Source: Malaya genurostris
Taxonomy: Eukaryota > Arthropoda > Insecta > Diptera > Culicidae
Direction of reading: 5' to 3'
Length of the DNA: 64,000 nucleotides
Assembly: GCF_030247185.1 (NCBI RefSeq)
Contig: NC_080571.1
Coordinates: 147,252,389 to 147,316,388 of the forward strand
The position numbers were made by a program, and so were the translations under genes. Under the pieces are notes generated by a model. That model was not told the DNA's origin. It was given only the letters and a program-made list of their open reading frames with translations, and did not search any database. Of this stretch, positions 1 to 11,130 are shown one piece after another (position 1 is the first letter of the stretch; the number at the start of each line of letters is the position of its first letter).

Positions 1-345
1 AAAATTATTTATCATCACTGATAAATTTTAAATTCATTATAATATTATTTGCAAATTGCCATCCGATTTGAAATTCTTCAAAAAGTGATGAAGTCGAATT
101 CATTCGGATGATCATTTGAAAAAGTTGATCTTGTAGGTAGATCATTTTATTTTCAGTTATATCGCCTAAATCGACTTCATTTAAAGAAGCGAATTGCATT
201 GAAGGAATATTTGTAGGTAGACTGCCATTAGAAGAAGATGATATGGCCGATCTACCTATTAATGAATTGTTTTCGTTAGAAGATGAACTGCAATGCGGTT
301 CTGTGTTTTGAATATTTTTATTAGAAGAAATAGGTGGTAGATTTC
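1..345 (-). pseudogene. Jockey-type LINE ORF1, C-terminal fragment
   Basis: The minus strand encodes the C-terminal part of a non-LTR retrotransposon ORF1 (gag-like RNA-binding protein). The last ~64 codons (199 down to 5) include the stretch MNSTSSLFEEFQIGWQFANN, which is typical of Jockey ORF1 tails in flies and mosquitoes. A Ser/Asn-rich linker lies upstream (roughly 345-206). ORF2 would lie beyond the left edge of the window. Positions 228-340 match 3733-3850 at roughly 75-80% by eye, so this is either a second copy of the same family or one copy split by the PHD LINE that follows. The family call is good; the boundary at ~345 is approximate. Confidence 0.6.
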
Positions 346-660
346 TACCTAATATACCAGCATAACCGCCATTGTTCGTGTGATCGACGCACTAAGCACT
401 TTTTATTGATTTATAGTGGTTTTTATTCGTTTTTATTTCCTGCGTTACTCGAAGTCTCGATAAGAATTGGACAGTTTTTTGTGTCGTGGTGGAGTAAAGA
501 TAATTTGTGGTGTTTTTCAGTTAGTTTCGTTGCCACTTTTTTGCTATCGTATCGCGAAGTGGCGCCTATCGAAGATATCGTTCTATCAAGATACTCAGTT
601 TCACGCTCTTTCTCACACGACCGAAGCGCCATCTGAATTTCACTATCGGCATCCTGTGAT

Positions 661-1539
661 TTGTTCACTATGGCTAATGCTTGTGATCGTTGTGCCAAAA
701 CTGTAAAATCGGAGGAAGATTTCGTTGAGTGTTCGGGTTTTTGCCATCATTTGGTACATATGAAATGCGCAAAACTCAACAAGCCGTTTCTGAAAGTTTT
801 GGACGAAAATCCCAACCTGTTTTGGATATGCGATGAGTGTTGTAAACTGATAAAACTTGCTCGTTTCCGCGACTCGGTTTCTTCGTTTGAAAGCGCATTT
901 GCATCTTTCGCAGAGAGAACAGAATCGATTTTTGCTGAGCTGAAGGCCGAAATTAAAAAGAATAGTCAGCAAATATCTCGTCTCTCGCGCAAAGTGCCTG
1001 TTTCGTCGCCGCTGCCGCCCAAGCCCGACGGATTTGGTCCCAATGCGAAGCGTCGTCGGGAAGATAGTTCTGAGCCAAGTAAAACTTTGGAAGGTTGCCG
1101 GAAACCATCGGATAACTGTAATATCGCCACAGTTCCAACGCCCTGCTCCCTCGTATAGATTTACTTGTCACGTTTTCACCCCAGCGTTAGTAAGGAGATG
1201 GTTTCGCAGCTAACAAAAGATGGTTTACAGTGCAGCGAAGATGTCACGGTCATCCCGCTGGTGAAAAAAGATGTCGACGTAAATACTTTGAACTTTGTCT
1301 CCTTCAAAGTTGGGATACTGCCCAAATTTCGGGAAGCGGCTCTTAATCCCGACACCTGGCCACAAGGTGTTTTGTTTCGCGGGTTCGAAGACAACAAAAA
1401 GCAGAACATCTGGTATCCTCCAATCGATATTTCTCCGCCGATTCCCGACGAAAATGGATGCAGCACTGTTATGAATGTAGACGAAGTAACACCCAGCCTG
1501 CTCCGTTTGATGAGAACACCGCCACGGCAAACGTTATGA
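661..1539 (+). pseudogene. LINE ORF1 with PHD-type zinc finger
   Basis: Predicted nucleic-acid-binding ORF1 protein of the PHD LINE. Residues ~5-60 hold a Cys/His cluster (CDRC, CSGFCHHLVHMKC, CDECC) matching a PHD finger. A coiled, charged stretch (~75-110) and a basic segment (~125-140) follow. After a TAG at 1156-1158 the same frame continues as a second domain (residues ~180-260, with VSFKVGILPKFREAALNPDTW) that resembles the conserved C-terminal RNA-binding region of these ORF1 proteins. Reading starts at the ATG at 670 or the one at 661. The premature TAG is the only visible lesion. ORF2 begins ~40 nt downstream in the same frame. Confidence 0.6.
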
Positions 1540-1581
1540 GAATACAATGGAACCACACCGGGACGCACTGAAGTTGATATT

Positions 1582-3626
1582 TTGGAAGCTCTCGAACCCC
1601 CCGCCACAGTCGTGCCACAGCAGCCAGCGTTCTCCAGTCGTCCTGGTCCTGTGCGTGGGTGTGGTGAAAGAGTCTTCCAAATGTCTCATCTCGGCAAGTA
1701 TATGCATATTCCGTCCTTTCCAAGTGCTGATCTCTCTCGCATTTATAGATGTCCTCTTCTCGCTTTGAATCGGATACCGGGATGCACAGATGTTCGCACC
1801 ATGGAAGCCCCTGATACGTTCCCCACATTCGAGCTATTGCAGCCAGCGGTCATCAGTCGTCCCGGCCCTGTGAGTGGGAAAGCGGAAGGGGTCTTCCAAA
1901 CCATCCCAGACGGCAAGTACAATTCAGCCTCAAACGATTCAGGCGTTGATTCACTTCCCGTCGTTTGCAGTTATCCATCGCACGATCAATCTAGTCAACC
2001 GCTGCACTTGTACTACCAGAACGTTGGAGGCATGAACATGCACATCAACGACTATTTGCTGGCTTGCTCGGATGATTGCTTCGACATCATCGCTCTTTCT
2101 GAGACGTGGCTCAGTAATTGTACGCTATCCGTTCAAGGTTTTGGATCCAACTACGAAGTCTTCCGTACCGATCGCAGCCCCTTAAATAACTCAAAAACTA
2201 TTGGAGGCGGGGTGCTTATCGCAGTGCATAGTCGTTTGAAGGCGCAATTGATCGAAACCGCATTTGGTAAATGCGTCGAGCAGATTTTGGGGCGTTTGGT
2301 CAATTTTTCCCTCTACCTTTGTGTGATATATCTTCCTCCGGACCGATGCCGCGATCTACCGCTAATCGATGCACACATACAGTCGTAGCAAGAAATTACG
2401 TCGACTCATGTACTACCCGTATATGAAATCTTGGTTGTGGGAGACTTCAACTTTTCCAGAATAAAATGGCAGACAAGTTCCGGTGGCTTCTTCATTCCTG
2501 ATCCGGCGCTCACCACATTCCACATTGGCATTACAACCATGCTCGACGGCTACAACCTCAACCTTCTTCGACAGCCGAACCCTGTCGTTAATGAAAATAA
2601 CCGGATGTTGGATCTTTGCTTTTCAAGTAGAGAAGATGTTGCACCAAAGATTAGTGCTTCACCGTTCCCTCTGGTGAATTCTGTTCGTCATCATCCTCCA
2701 TTACATATCGTGCTCGATTCGAATCGCTTACAGAACGCCTGCATTCCAACGGACATCATCTGCTACAATTTTAGTAGAACCGACTACACCAATATGACCG
2801 ACTTCTTGACGCAAATCGACTGAGATGAAGTTCTCGACAACGATGATGTCAATGCTGCTGTGCAGACGTTTTCTAATGTTATGAGCTACGCGATCGACTA
2901 CTATGTACCGAAACGATCGAGACGGCAGACCCGGCATCCACCATGGCTGACTGCGGAAGTGAGACATCTGAAAACGACCGAAAGAGCCGCTCTAAAGAGG
3001 TATTCTAAACATGGAGGATTTTCCCTGCGTAATCACTACGTGCTGATAAATCAGTTGTACAAGAAAACCGTAAAGCGCTGCCATGCCAACTACTTGAACA
3101 ACGTACAACGAAAACTGAAATCAAATCCAAGGTATTTCTGGAAACATGTGAATGAGCAAAGGAAAGAATTCGGGTTACCCTCGTCAATGAGCTTTGGAGA
3201 TCGTACTGGTTCGTGCACACAGGAAATCTGCCAGATGTTTGCGGAAAAGTTTTCTAGGGTTTTTTCAAATGAAATCACCGCAGCACTTAACGTTCCCCTG
3301 TCTAATAACTCATTAAACTGCATCAATATTGACGAATACTCAATACGGACGGCAATTGTAGGAATGAAAGCCTCAAATTCTCCAGGCCCTGATGGAATAC
3401 CGGCAGTTACTCTTAAAAAGTGCTCGCGTGGAGTAATCGCTCCCCCTGCAAATTGTTTCGAATGTCTCTCGCTACAGAAGTTTTCCCCAATTTATGGAAA
3501 GCTTCCTTTATGTTCCCAGTCCACAAGAAAGGCGATAAACAGGATATAAACAACTACCAACTATGGCGCAAACGGTTCTATTATTGGTTTACAGAGATCG
3601 TTCAACCGCGTTTCATCTGGGTATGA
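1582..3626 (+). pseudogene. LINE ORF2: endonuclease plus truncated reverse transcriptase
   Basis: The endonuclease/exonuclease/phosphatase domain begins at ~2002 (YYQNVGGMN), with the catalytic-type motifs ALSETWL and VVGDFNFS. A linker rich in basic residues follows, then the start of the reverse transcriptase (NSPGPDGIPAVTLKKC; then WKASFMFPVHKKGDKQDINNYQ in another frame). The frame is interrupted by TAG at 2386-2388, TGA at 2821-2823 and a frameshift near 3435. After NNYQ (~3560) the sequence jumps to the extreme C-terminus, so RT motifs A to E, including the catalytic YxDD, are deleted. This copy cannot encode an active enzyme. Confidence 0.65.
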
Positions 3627-3785
3627 TTTTAATGTGTCACGGAGCAGAATACATACAAATGTTCTGAATATTATTAGGAATTATCATTAGGACCAAATTG
3701 TGTCTTTTGATTGTAAATAAATAAATAACTGACATTAGAAGAAGATGATGACGAGGTCGATCTACCTGTCAATAAATTGTTTTCG

Positions 3786-4893
3786 TTAGAAGACGAATTG
3801 GCAGGCGTACCTGTTTTTTTGTTTTAAATTCGAAGAAATCAGTGCCTTAGCAGAATTAGGCGTGGCATTTGTAAAGGTTTTTTGATTTTCAGGTATGTTC
3901 TGTAAATTTAAGGTCGTTGATTTGACTTGTTGTCTAAGCGAACGAACGTTTAAAATTTTTTTCCTGACAGGACATTTCAAATAATTGGATTTATGATTTC
4001 CATTGCAATTTGAACATGAAAATTTATCAGTGGATTCATTCATTGGACAAACGTCTTTCGAATGCGATTTACCACAATTCAAACACCGTATATCCATATG
4101 ACAATTTTTGGTTCCATGACCGAAGCCTTGGCAACGACGACGTTTATAATGTTCCCAATGAATTTTAATGTGGGAAATGAAACGTACTTTTTCTAAAGTT
4201 TTCAAATTGTTTACATAACCTCGATTGAAGTGTATTAGGTAAAGTTCATGGAAAATTCCAGAGCGTGGTTTAGAAGTACCATTCGCTCTGTTTTTCATAA
4301 GTATTACTTGGGAAGGGGCAAAACCAAGCAATTCTTTTAGTTCATTTTTAATTTCATCAATACTTTGATCATTTGATAAACCTTTCAAGACAGCCTTGAA
4401 GGGTCTGTCTGATTTTATATCATATGAATAAAATTTATGAAGTTTCTCGGACAAATATCGAATAAGACGTTCGTAATCTTCCAATCCATCAACCAAGACT
4501 CGACATTCTCCTCTTCGTCCGATTTGAAATGAGATTTTCACTTCCGGGAGAAAAGTAGAAAGCTCAGTACGGAATGCTTTGAAGTCGGAAATCATCACCG
4601 TCACTGGTGGCATAGATTGATGTTTCTTCCCAGAATGACAAGCGTCCATTTTGGGAATTTTTGAAGAATTTTCTTCTATGTCGCTACAATCGGATTCAGG
4701 AAGAATCTCGTAAATATTGTTAGACGGCATAGGATCAACGGAAGGAAATCCGTCCGTTATCTTTTTTTTTACATTCAGATTCTATAAGATCGTGAATGTT
4801 ATTAGAAAAATGTTGAATAACGGATTGTGATTTATTCCGTATTGAATTATTTTTAGCCTTAGGCTTGTTGTCTTTCCGGTTGGACGCAGGCAT
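3786..4893 (-). pseudogene. Jockey-type LINE ORF1 (zinc-knuckle gag-like protein)
   Basis: RNA-binding ORF1 protein. From the ATG at 4893 a basic N-terminus runs into a run of nine A residues (complement of 4762-4770), where one base shifts the frame. The long readable part starts at 4730. In order it contains an acidic N-terminal region, a pre-C2HC domain (~residues 95-190 of that part; KAVLKGLSNDQSIDEIKNEL), then zinc knuckles (RCQGFGHGTKNCH; CLNCGKSHSKDVC; CSNCNGNHKSNYLKC). The first Cys of knuckle 1 appears to be replaced by Arg. A second frame slip lies in an A-run near 3825, just before the stop. Family identification is confident; the protein is not functional as it stands. Confidence 0.65.
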
Positions 4894-4990
4894 TTTTGAA
4901 ATGAATGAAATTTTAAATTAAATTAACTAGGCTAAATTAGTCTTCGATTAGACTCCTTGCTAGCCTTAAAAAAAGGCTGATTAATTTCTT

Positions 4991-5083
4991 AGTCACTCTA
5001 ATATCACTCTTTGTATCACTTAGTCACTCTAATATCACTCTTTGTATCACTTAGTCACTCAAATATCACTCTTTGAATAGCTT
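4991..5083. repeat. three 31-bp tandem repeats in Jockey 5' UTR
   Basis: Three consecutive copies of a 31-bp unit starting AGTCACTCTAATATCACTCT. The first two are identical and the third has a few changes. They lie in the predicted 5' UTR of the minus-strand Jockey element, a position where LINE promoters often carry repeats. Confidence 0.85.
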
Positions 5084-5264
5084 TGAGAAAGGCTGACTAA
5101 TTGTTAGTCTTTAGAAAGACTGTTAGTGATTCAGGTAGCCTTGAAAAAGACTGAAGCCTTGAATCAATGAAACTCTAGGTAGCCAGAAAAAATTTCCAGG
5201 AGCCAAGAGCTTAATGCGTGCGGTGCGAACGACTGTTCAACACCGACTGAGTGACATTAATTTC

Positions 5265-6720
5265 CCATTTTTTGTGCATTTCACCCTGTAATACCGGAAC
5301 TGGAAGTCGTATCTAAATGAAATTCAGAAACTTTGTATGAGGCCAAACCTGTCATTTGAATCTATGTTTGTGGAAATCGGGCCGAATGACATGTTCCGTT
5401 CTATTCTGACCCCCGAGCTGAGAACATGGTTGGATGTGTATATGTGACAAGTACTGTCACTCACTTTTCACTCTGAGATGTCTTCGCAGATTTTTACAAA
5501 CTCATTTTCAAGCTAAATGTCTGAATTTCATTTGGATTCGACTTCAGGCTCCAGAATTACAGGGTGATATGCATCAAATATGTTAAAATAATGTCACTCG
5601 TCCCCTTGGAGATGGCAAAATAGAATTTAATAAACTTAGATTTATATGAAAGGTCTTATGGTCCCATACAAATTTTATGAATTTCATTCGGATTCGACTT
5701 CAGGTTAATGTATACGGAATGATTTATACCATAAAGGTGAAAATTTTACAACTCTCTTTTCTCAAAGCTGGCTGAACCGATGTTTACAAACTTAGATTTA
5801 AATGAAAGGTCTTATGATCTATCACAAAGCTCCTAAATTTTATTTGGATCCGACTCACGGTGCCGAAATAATGGGGTGATATGCTACAGCGGAAGTATAA
5901 GGTTATATGTAACCACACAGCTTAGATTCAAATGATAGGGCATACAGTCCCGTAAAAAGTTTCTGAATTTTGTGTGGATCAGTCTTTCGGCTTCCGAATT
6001 ACAGTGATAATAATGGCAATCACTTTTCTTGGATATGGCTGAACCGAATTTCATAAGCTTCGATTCAAATGGAAGATCTTATGATCATTTACAAAGCTCT
6101 TAAATTTCATTGGGGTCTGACTTCAGGTTCTAATTTTATAGGGTGATGTGCACCAAATGTTTGAAAATAATTTCACTCACTTTCCTCGGAGATGACTGAA
6201 CCGATTTTCACCATCGTAGATTCAACGGAAGGGTCACAGGATGCCATATGAGTATTCCAATTTCCTTTCAGATCTAGAACTCAAACCGTCATAGATAATC
6301 ATGAAAAATATATTAGATCATATTAGTTTTTGGTTGAATGAATCGAATGTCACTATGTCGATATGAAGTTTTCGGTTTAAGAAGTACCGACAATAGTAAT
6401 CAAATGTCATAAGTGGAACTCACTTTACTTTCTCGCAAATAATTGAATAGATTTTCACTACCTTAAATTGAAGTGTAGTACATCAATGTACTAGTATTAT
6501 GCAACAGATATCTTTGAAACTCTTTTCTTGCATAAACCATGCAATTCAGTGCGACCAACTGAGCAAATTGCTTTGTGTGTGTATGCGTGTGCCTGTATGT
6601 GTGTTGTTAGCAAACAAGTTGAAATATCAAAGATGGATGATTCTGATGAAACAGAACATGAAAAGTCTTCTCGTCAGTCTTTAATCGGTCAGTAATTAAG
6701 ACTTTAGTTACTCGGTCCGC
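5265..6720. repeat. dispersed GGAACCGGAAG-family repeat, mosaic with tandem subunits
   Basis: A short forward piece (~5280-5410) is followed by about six inverted, degenerate subunits of ~165-180 bp. Each reads roughly CACTCACTTTTCTC ... AACCGATTTTCACAAACTTA ... AAATGAAAGGTCTTATGGTC ... TTCATTTGGATCCGACTTC ... ATTACAGGGTGATATG. Subunits start near 5456, 5593, 5760, 6010, 6177 and 6425. The segment near 6575-6610 carries a decayed GT-rich stretch seen in the other orientation near 8120. No coding capacity is visible. Confidence 0.7.
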
Positions 6721-6944
6721 ACCATTCTTCGCAAATAATTACTGTAAATAGATAAAAAATTTCCATAAATCAATGCATTTATGTGGTATTTGGATGTAAT
6801 TTAGAAACATGTTGCACGACAAGGAAATAATTGCTTGAAGAAATAACTCGATTCATGCATTCCGAATCTTCTTTGGTAGTTTATAATGAAATATTTTATT
6901 GTTTATAAAAATCATGAAGAACTGACGGGGGAGTACTAGCATTA

Positions 6945-8263
6945 AAACCTATTTTAATCCACCTAGTTGTGTAATGATGCTATTCTCATATATAATACTG
7001 TGGTAATCTATTCAAAATGTCTCCAAGTGATTGATTGTACATTAACTAGTATTACATACAAAATGAAACAGTGCTTTGCTCGCATAGGTCATCCTTAAGA
7101 AAACGAAGTGGGTTCACTATTATATGTACTCCCAGTACCGGAACCCGAGAACTGGTATAATCGAAGTCGGTTCGTACGGCCATCAACTAACATTGAACTC
7201 AAAAAGAAGATTAAAATTTTTGTTCTATCCGAAAATAAGCAGTAATTTTCGGTAGGACCACAAGACCTTTCTTTTGACCCTAAGCTTGGGAGTATAGAAT
7301 TTTTTTTACGGTTTTTGCTTCGAAAGTTTAAGTGACGATGTACAATATATAACACACTTTACCCTATAGCTCCGGAACCGGAAGCCTTATTAAAATGAAA
7401 TTCAGGAATTTCGCATGGGACCGTGAGACTTTCATTTGAATCTACATTTGTGGAAACCGGTCAAACCATCGCTGAGAAAAGTGAGTGAGATCCGGTGCTT
7501 ACGGAACCGGAGACCGGGAACCTGGATAGCCTGAGTCCATTGGTTTAGTTGCCTACTGATAATGGCTATCGACTTGTGACGATCGATTTTGAGACCAGTT
7601 TAGAAAAAAAATTGCGTTTTGTGTTTCGCCGGTTAGAGTGACGGTGTAAAATACTTCACCGTATAACTCCGGAACCAGAAGTTGGATCCAGATGAAATTC
7701 AGGAATTCCGTAGAACTCTGTGATACCTTTTATTTAAATCTAAGCTTGTGGAAATCGGTCAAACCATCGCTGATAAAAATGAGTGAGATCCATTTTATAA
7801 TATATGACCACTATTTCCGGTACTTCCAGAACCGGAGACCGGGAGCCAGGATAGCTGGTATCGATTTGTTTAGTTGCCTACTTTTAATGGCTATCGATTT
7901 AAGTAGTTTTGAGACCAGTTTAGAAAAAATTTTGCGTTGTTTTATCGCCGGTTTAAGTGACGGAGAACAATATTAACCACACTTTACCCTATAACTCCGG
8001 AACCGGAAGGTCGGATCCGGATGAAATTCAGAAATTCCGTATGGGATCATGAGACCTTCGTTTGCATCAAAGTTTGTCAAAATCGGTTTAGCCATCTCCG
8101 AGAATATATAGTGAGATTATTTGACACATACACACATACATACACAGACATTGCTCAGCTCGATGAACTGAGTCGAATGGTATATGACACTCGGCCTTCC
8201 GGGCCAATTTTTACTAGTTGGTTTATCAAGTGATTGCATAGCCTTCTATATGAGAAAGGCAAA
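6945..8263 (+). repeat. dispersed repeat, near-complete copy (TIR-like ends)
   Basis: This copy starts TTTTAATCCACCTAGTTGTG and ends ...TATATGAGAAAGGCAAA at 8263. The left end contains a variant of ATGATGCCTTTCTCATATA and the right end contains TATATGAGAAAGGC, so the ends carry a short imperfect inverted repeat. Inside are three or more tandem units of ~320 bp beginning CCTATAACTCCGGAACCGG (near 7364, 7660 and 7987) and a CA-rich tract near 8125. The start of another copy abuts at 8268-8310. Copies also occur near 9896, 16108, 21366 and 29985. It behaves like a non-autonomous element; its class is not identified. Confidence 0.65.
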
Positions 8264-8310
8264 CCAAGCTTTAATCAACCTAGTGGTGTAATGATGCCTT
8301 TTCTTTATAA

Positions 8311-9281
8311 TATATTGCCTTTATATTACAACAGAAATTCCCTGAAATACTACAATTTAAAAAAGTTTAGAAAATAGTTATGAAGAAGTTCTGTTGCATG
8401 AAACTGCTATTTGATATACTACATTTGTATTTAAGTTAGTCACATTTCGGACGAGTTTTCCGAGTGTACACGTCAAGGGCCATCTCAGTTCTGTCTAAAT
8501 GCAGATCCAGTTGGTCGTGACAATTCAAGGCACTTTTCAGTCCCACAAATCATCATTAAGAATTAATTGAGTTTTCTACATTCCCTATCAAAAGCACCAG
8601 ATTCATCGAAATTGAAGATTGCGCCGTCACTAACACATTCCATTACGATGGCAAGGCATCTTTATACTAGTATGGGTGTCGTTTCGAAATATGCCGTGCG
8701 AAGCAGCGTTGCCAATTATACAGATTAATGTGTATTATGTGTATTATTTCTCCTGAAAAATACAGATTTAAATGTTGAAAATAGAAAGAGTTTCTAAACA
8801 CCGCTTAGAATCCACATATGTTTAACCTGCATCCGTCACTCAAAAATTTTAACACAAAGGATCCAAGGAACCTGTACTGGTCAAGAAGTTCGATTCTCGT
8901 AAAAGTCGATCAGTTCCCCCTAAAATCATCCTGCTAAAGACACTTGCTTCTACTTTCCAAGTGCAATAATTATATGTACCAAGTTTGGTTGATATCTGCG
9001 GAATTATTCCGGAGTTATGCTTGATCATATGATCGTTTATTTATGTTGACTAGTAGGGAGAAAGTATATGAAGTTCGATATGAAATCTGCTTTTTCACAA
9101 GGCGCTACGTTTAAAGGCACATGTATTTATATCGTATTTGCTAGAAATTCAATCAAGAAAGTCGTAGATATATGTCATACTTTTCATATCGTAGGCCTAT
9201 TGTATGATTGATAAAGCCAACGAATCAATGTTTTTTTCAATGAAAGATTATAATCGGTTGTAAACACTATATCTACGTCAA
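8311..9281. other. no gene recognised
   Basis: AT-rich unique-looking sequence. No ORF, RNA gene or clear transposon end is visible in it. Positions 8870-9050 have the look of another dispersed repeat, but no second copy lies in the window. Confidence 0.5.
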
Positions 9282-9852
9282 CCATATCAGTATCTCATCC
9301 ACAGACAACAGATCAGCCTGGAAATAAATGCGGAAATCAGTGGCAAAGCAAAGTCTTACATTCCTGTAGTGGAATGACCTTCTGTTTCAACAGACTTCGC
9401 AGCCGATTCAGAGTGTACAGAACCATTGCATGGCTGATGCTACGATTCTACTGACACTACGAATCCTTCCAGGTCGGGGCTCGAACATACGACAACTGGT
9501 AGAAATCAGTGGCATCCATCGGAATTCTAATTCAACTCGTCACTCTACACGAACGCTTTCATAAAAGGTTCTTTATAGAACCACCTTTATTTTATCATAA
9601 AGAACTATAAAAATTACTTCGTAATATTTAGTTTTGTGTCAGATTGTTCGGTGTAACTTATCCATATTCCAGTGTAGGTTTCGTTTCAAATTCTAGTATT
9701 GAAAGAGGGAATGCTTGCACAATTCACACAATCGATCAACTAACTGATATTCGGAAGTGTGAAGGAAGCGTGCCAATTTTATTCGTATTTGCGATATTCA
9801 GTTATGCCTTTGACATTACCCACCCGCCTTTTTCTTGTCCGAGAGGCGAATG
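9282..9852 (+). repeat. degenerate copy of a histone-stem-loop-ending unit
   Basis: Several blocks match 27685-28366 in the same order: an ATATCAGTATCTCATCCACA block near 9290, the block ATTCAACTCGTCACTCTACA at ~9530, a hairpin at 9567-9582, and the 270 bp after it. The hairpin is GGTTCT-TTAT-AGAACC: the 6-bp stem is intact but the loop is changed from the histone consensus TTTC. The coding part is not recognisable, so this is a decayed relative of the unit at 27532-28366. Confidence 0.5.
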
Positions 9853-9895
9853 ACCACGATGTTCAAACCCTCAGAATCAAAAACTAAATAAACAT

Positions 9896-11130
9896 CTGCT
9901 TTAATCCACCTAGTGGTGTAATGATGCCTTTCTCATATCAATCATACTAGCATATATAATACTGTGGTATTCTTCAAAATAATTTTTTTCGATTCTTGAA
10001 ATAATAATTAAAATCGGTTTGTTTGACCGTCTACTAATAAAAGCAATCACATGAATCAGTTTTTAAGTCGATTTAGACATTTTTGCCATTCTCCTATAGA
10101 AAGATTATGCAATCACTGTAAAAACACACTTTTTAACCGATGTCCAAAAGGCCGAGTGTCACACACCATTCGACTCAGTTCGTCGAGCACGCAAAATGTC
10201 TTTATGTGTGTGTATGGATGTATGCAACATTTTTTTGCACTTATTTTTCTTGGAAATGATTTAACCGATTTTAACAAACATAGATTCAAATGTAAGGTCT
10301 TGTAGCCGCAAACAAAGTTGCTAAATTTCATTCGAATCCGTCTCCCGGTTCCGGAATTACAGGAGGATATGTAAAAAAATGGAAATGGGCGCTCCAACTT
10401 TTCTCAGAGAGGACTGAACCGATTCTCACAAACTTAGATTGAAATGAAAGGTATAAATGACTTATACAAACTTCCTGAATTAAATTGTGATTAGCGTGAA
10501 AATTACAATTTCAAATTATTCCCTCAGATTGTTCAGAGATGGCGTGACCGACTTTACCAAAACTGGGTTCAAATGAAAGGTCTCATAGTTATATATAAAA
10601 TATAAAAATTTCATCCGGACGCGACTTTCAGTTTTGGAGTTATGGTTTAAAGTGTGTTGAAAATTTGATAAACTCACTGGTGGTATAACGTAAAAAAATA
10701 ACAATAACGTAAAAAAATAAATAACGTAAAAAAATCTAAACTGACTTCGCAACTTTTCCAATCGGTATAATTATAAGTAGATAAATAAAACAAACCAACT
10801 CGGGCTATCCTGATTCCCGGTTTCCGATTTCGAAAACATCGTGGTAATATATTCCAAGCAGGATCTCACTCACTTTTCTCAGCGATGGAATGAGCGATTT
10901 TCACAACATTAGATTGAAATAAACGGTCTTGTGGTCACATATTGAATTACAAAATTTCGTCTGGAGTCCGGTTGCAGAGTTACAGGGTGAAAATTATTAA
11001 AATATTTCTACCGTCACTAAAAGCGTTGACACACGTGAACTAATTTCTAAGCTTGCCTCAAAACTATTCCAATCGATATTCATTGTCAGTAGACGGTCAA
11101 ACAAATTGATGTCGGCTTTTCTTATTCCGG
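9896..11130. repeat. dispersed GGAACCGGAAG-family repeat, rearranged
   Basis: A forward left end (TTTAATCCACCTAGTGGTGT at ~9900, then ATGATGCCTTTCTCATAT) is followed from ~10140 by subunits in the reverse orientation. These include the end module GGCCGAGTGTCACACACCAT and several copies of the CTCAGAGATGG...AACCGATT...AAATGAAAGG unit up to ~11060. Short A-rich triplications (AATAACGTAAAAAAAT) lie near 10690-10735. No coding capacity was found. Confidence 0.6.

Larger units (their letters stand above)
346..3727 (+). mobile_element. defective PHD-finger (CR1/L2-like) LINE
   Basis: A non-LTR retrotransposon on the plus strand. It has a ~300-nt 5' UTR, an ORF1 with a PHD-like zinc finger, an ORF2 beginning with an endonuclease, and a short 3' UTR ending in a TAAATAAATAAATAA tail at ~3714-3727. 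It sits inside or next to Jockey ORF1 sequence. ORF1 has one in-frame stop. ORF2 has two in-frame stops, a frameshift and a large deletion of the reverse transcriptase core, so the copy is dead. The 5' boundary is set only by where Jockey similarity stops. I saw no clear target-site duplication. Confidence 0.7.
3728..5260 (-). mobile_element. Jockey-type LINE, 5' half (5' UTR and ORF1)
   Basis: Reading on the minus strand, the element starts at ~5260 (first bases GTCACTCAGTCGGTGTTGAA) and has a ~370-nt 5' UTR with short internal repeats. ORF1 begins at the ATG complementary to 4891-4893. The element stops abruptly at 3728, where the PHD LINE ends. ORF2 is not present on this side; it may lie beyond the left window edge if 1-345 is the continuation. 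The 5' UTR repeat unit resembles the internal-promoter region of Jockey elements, but that function is not shown here. Confidence 0.6.

Noticed and set aside
4991..5083. Possible CRISPR-like array of regular repeats
   Set aside because: The three 31-bp units are contiguous, without spacers, in a eukaryotic LINE 5' UTR.
9470..9500. GGCTCGAACATACGA resembling a tRNA or SINE B box
   Set aside because: No A box at a proper distance and no tRNA fold; kept only as part of a repeat.
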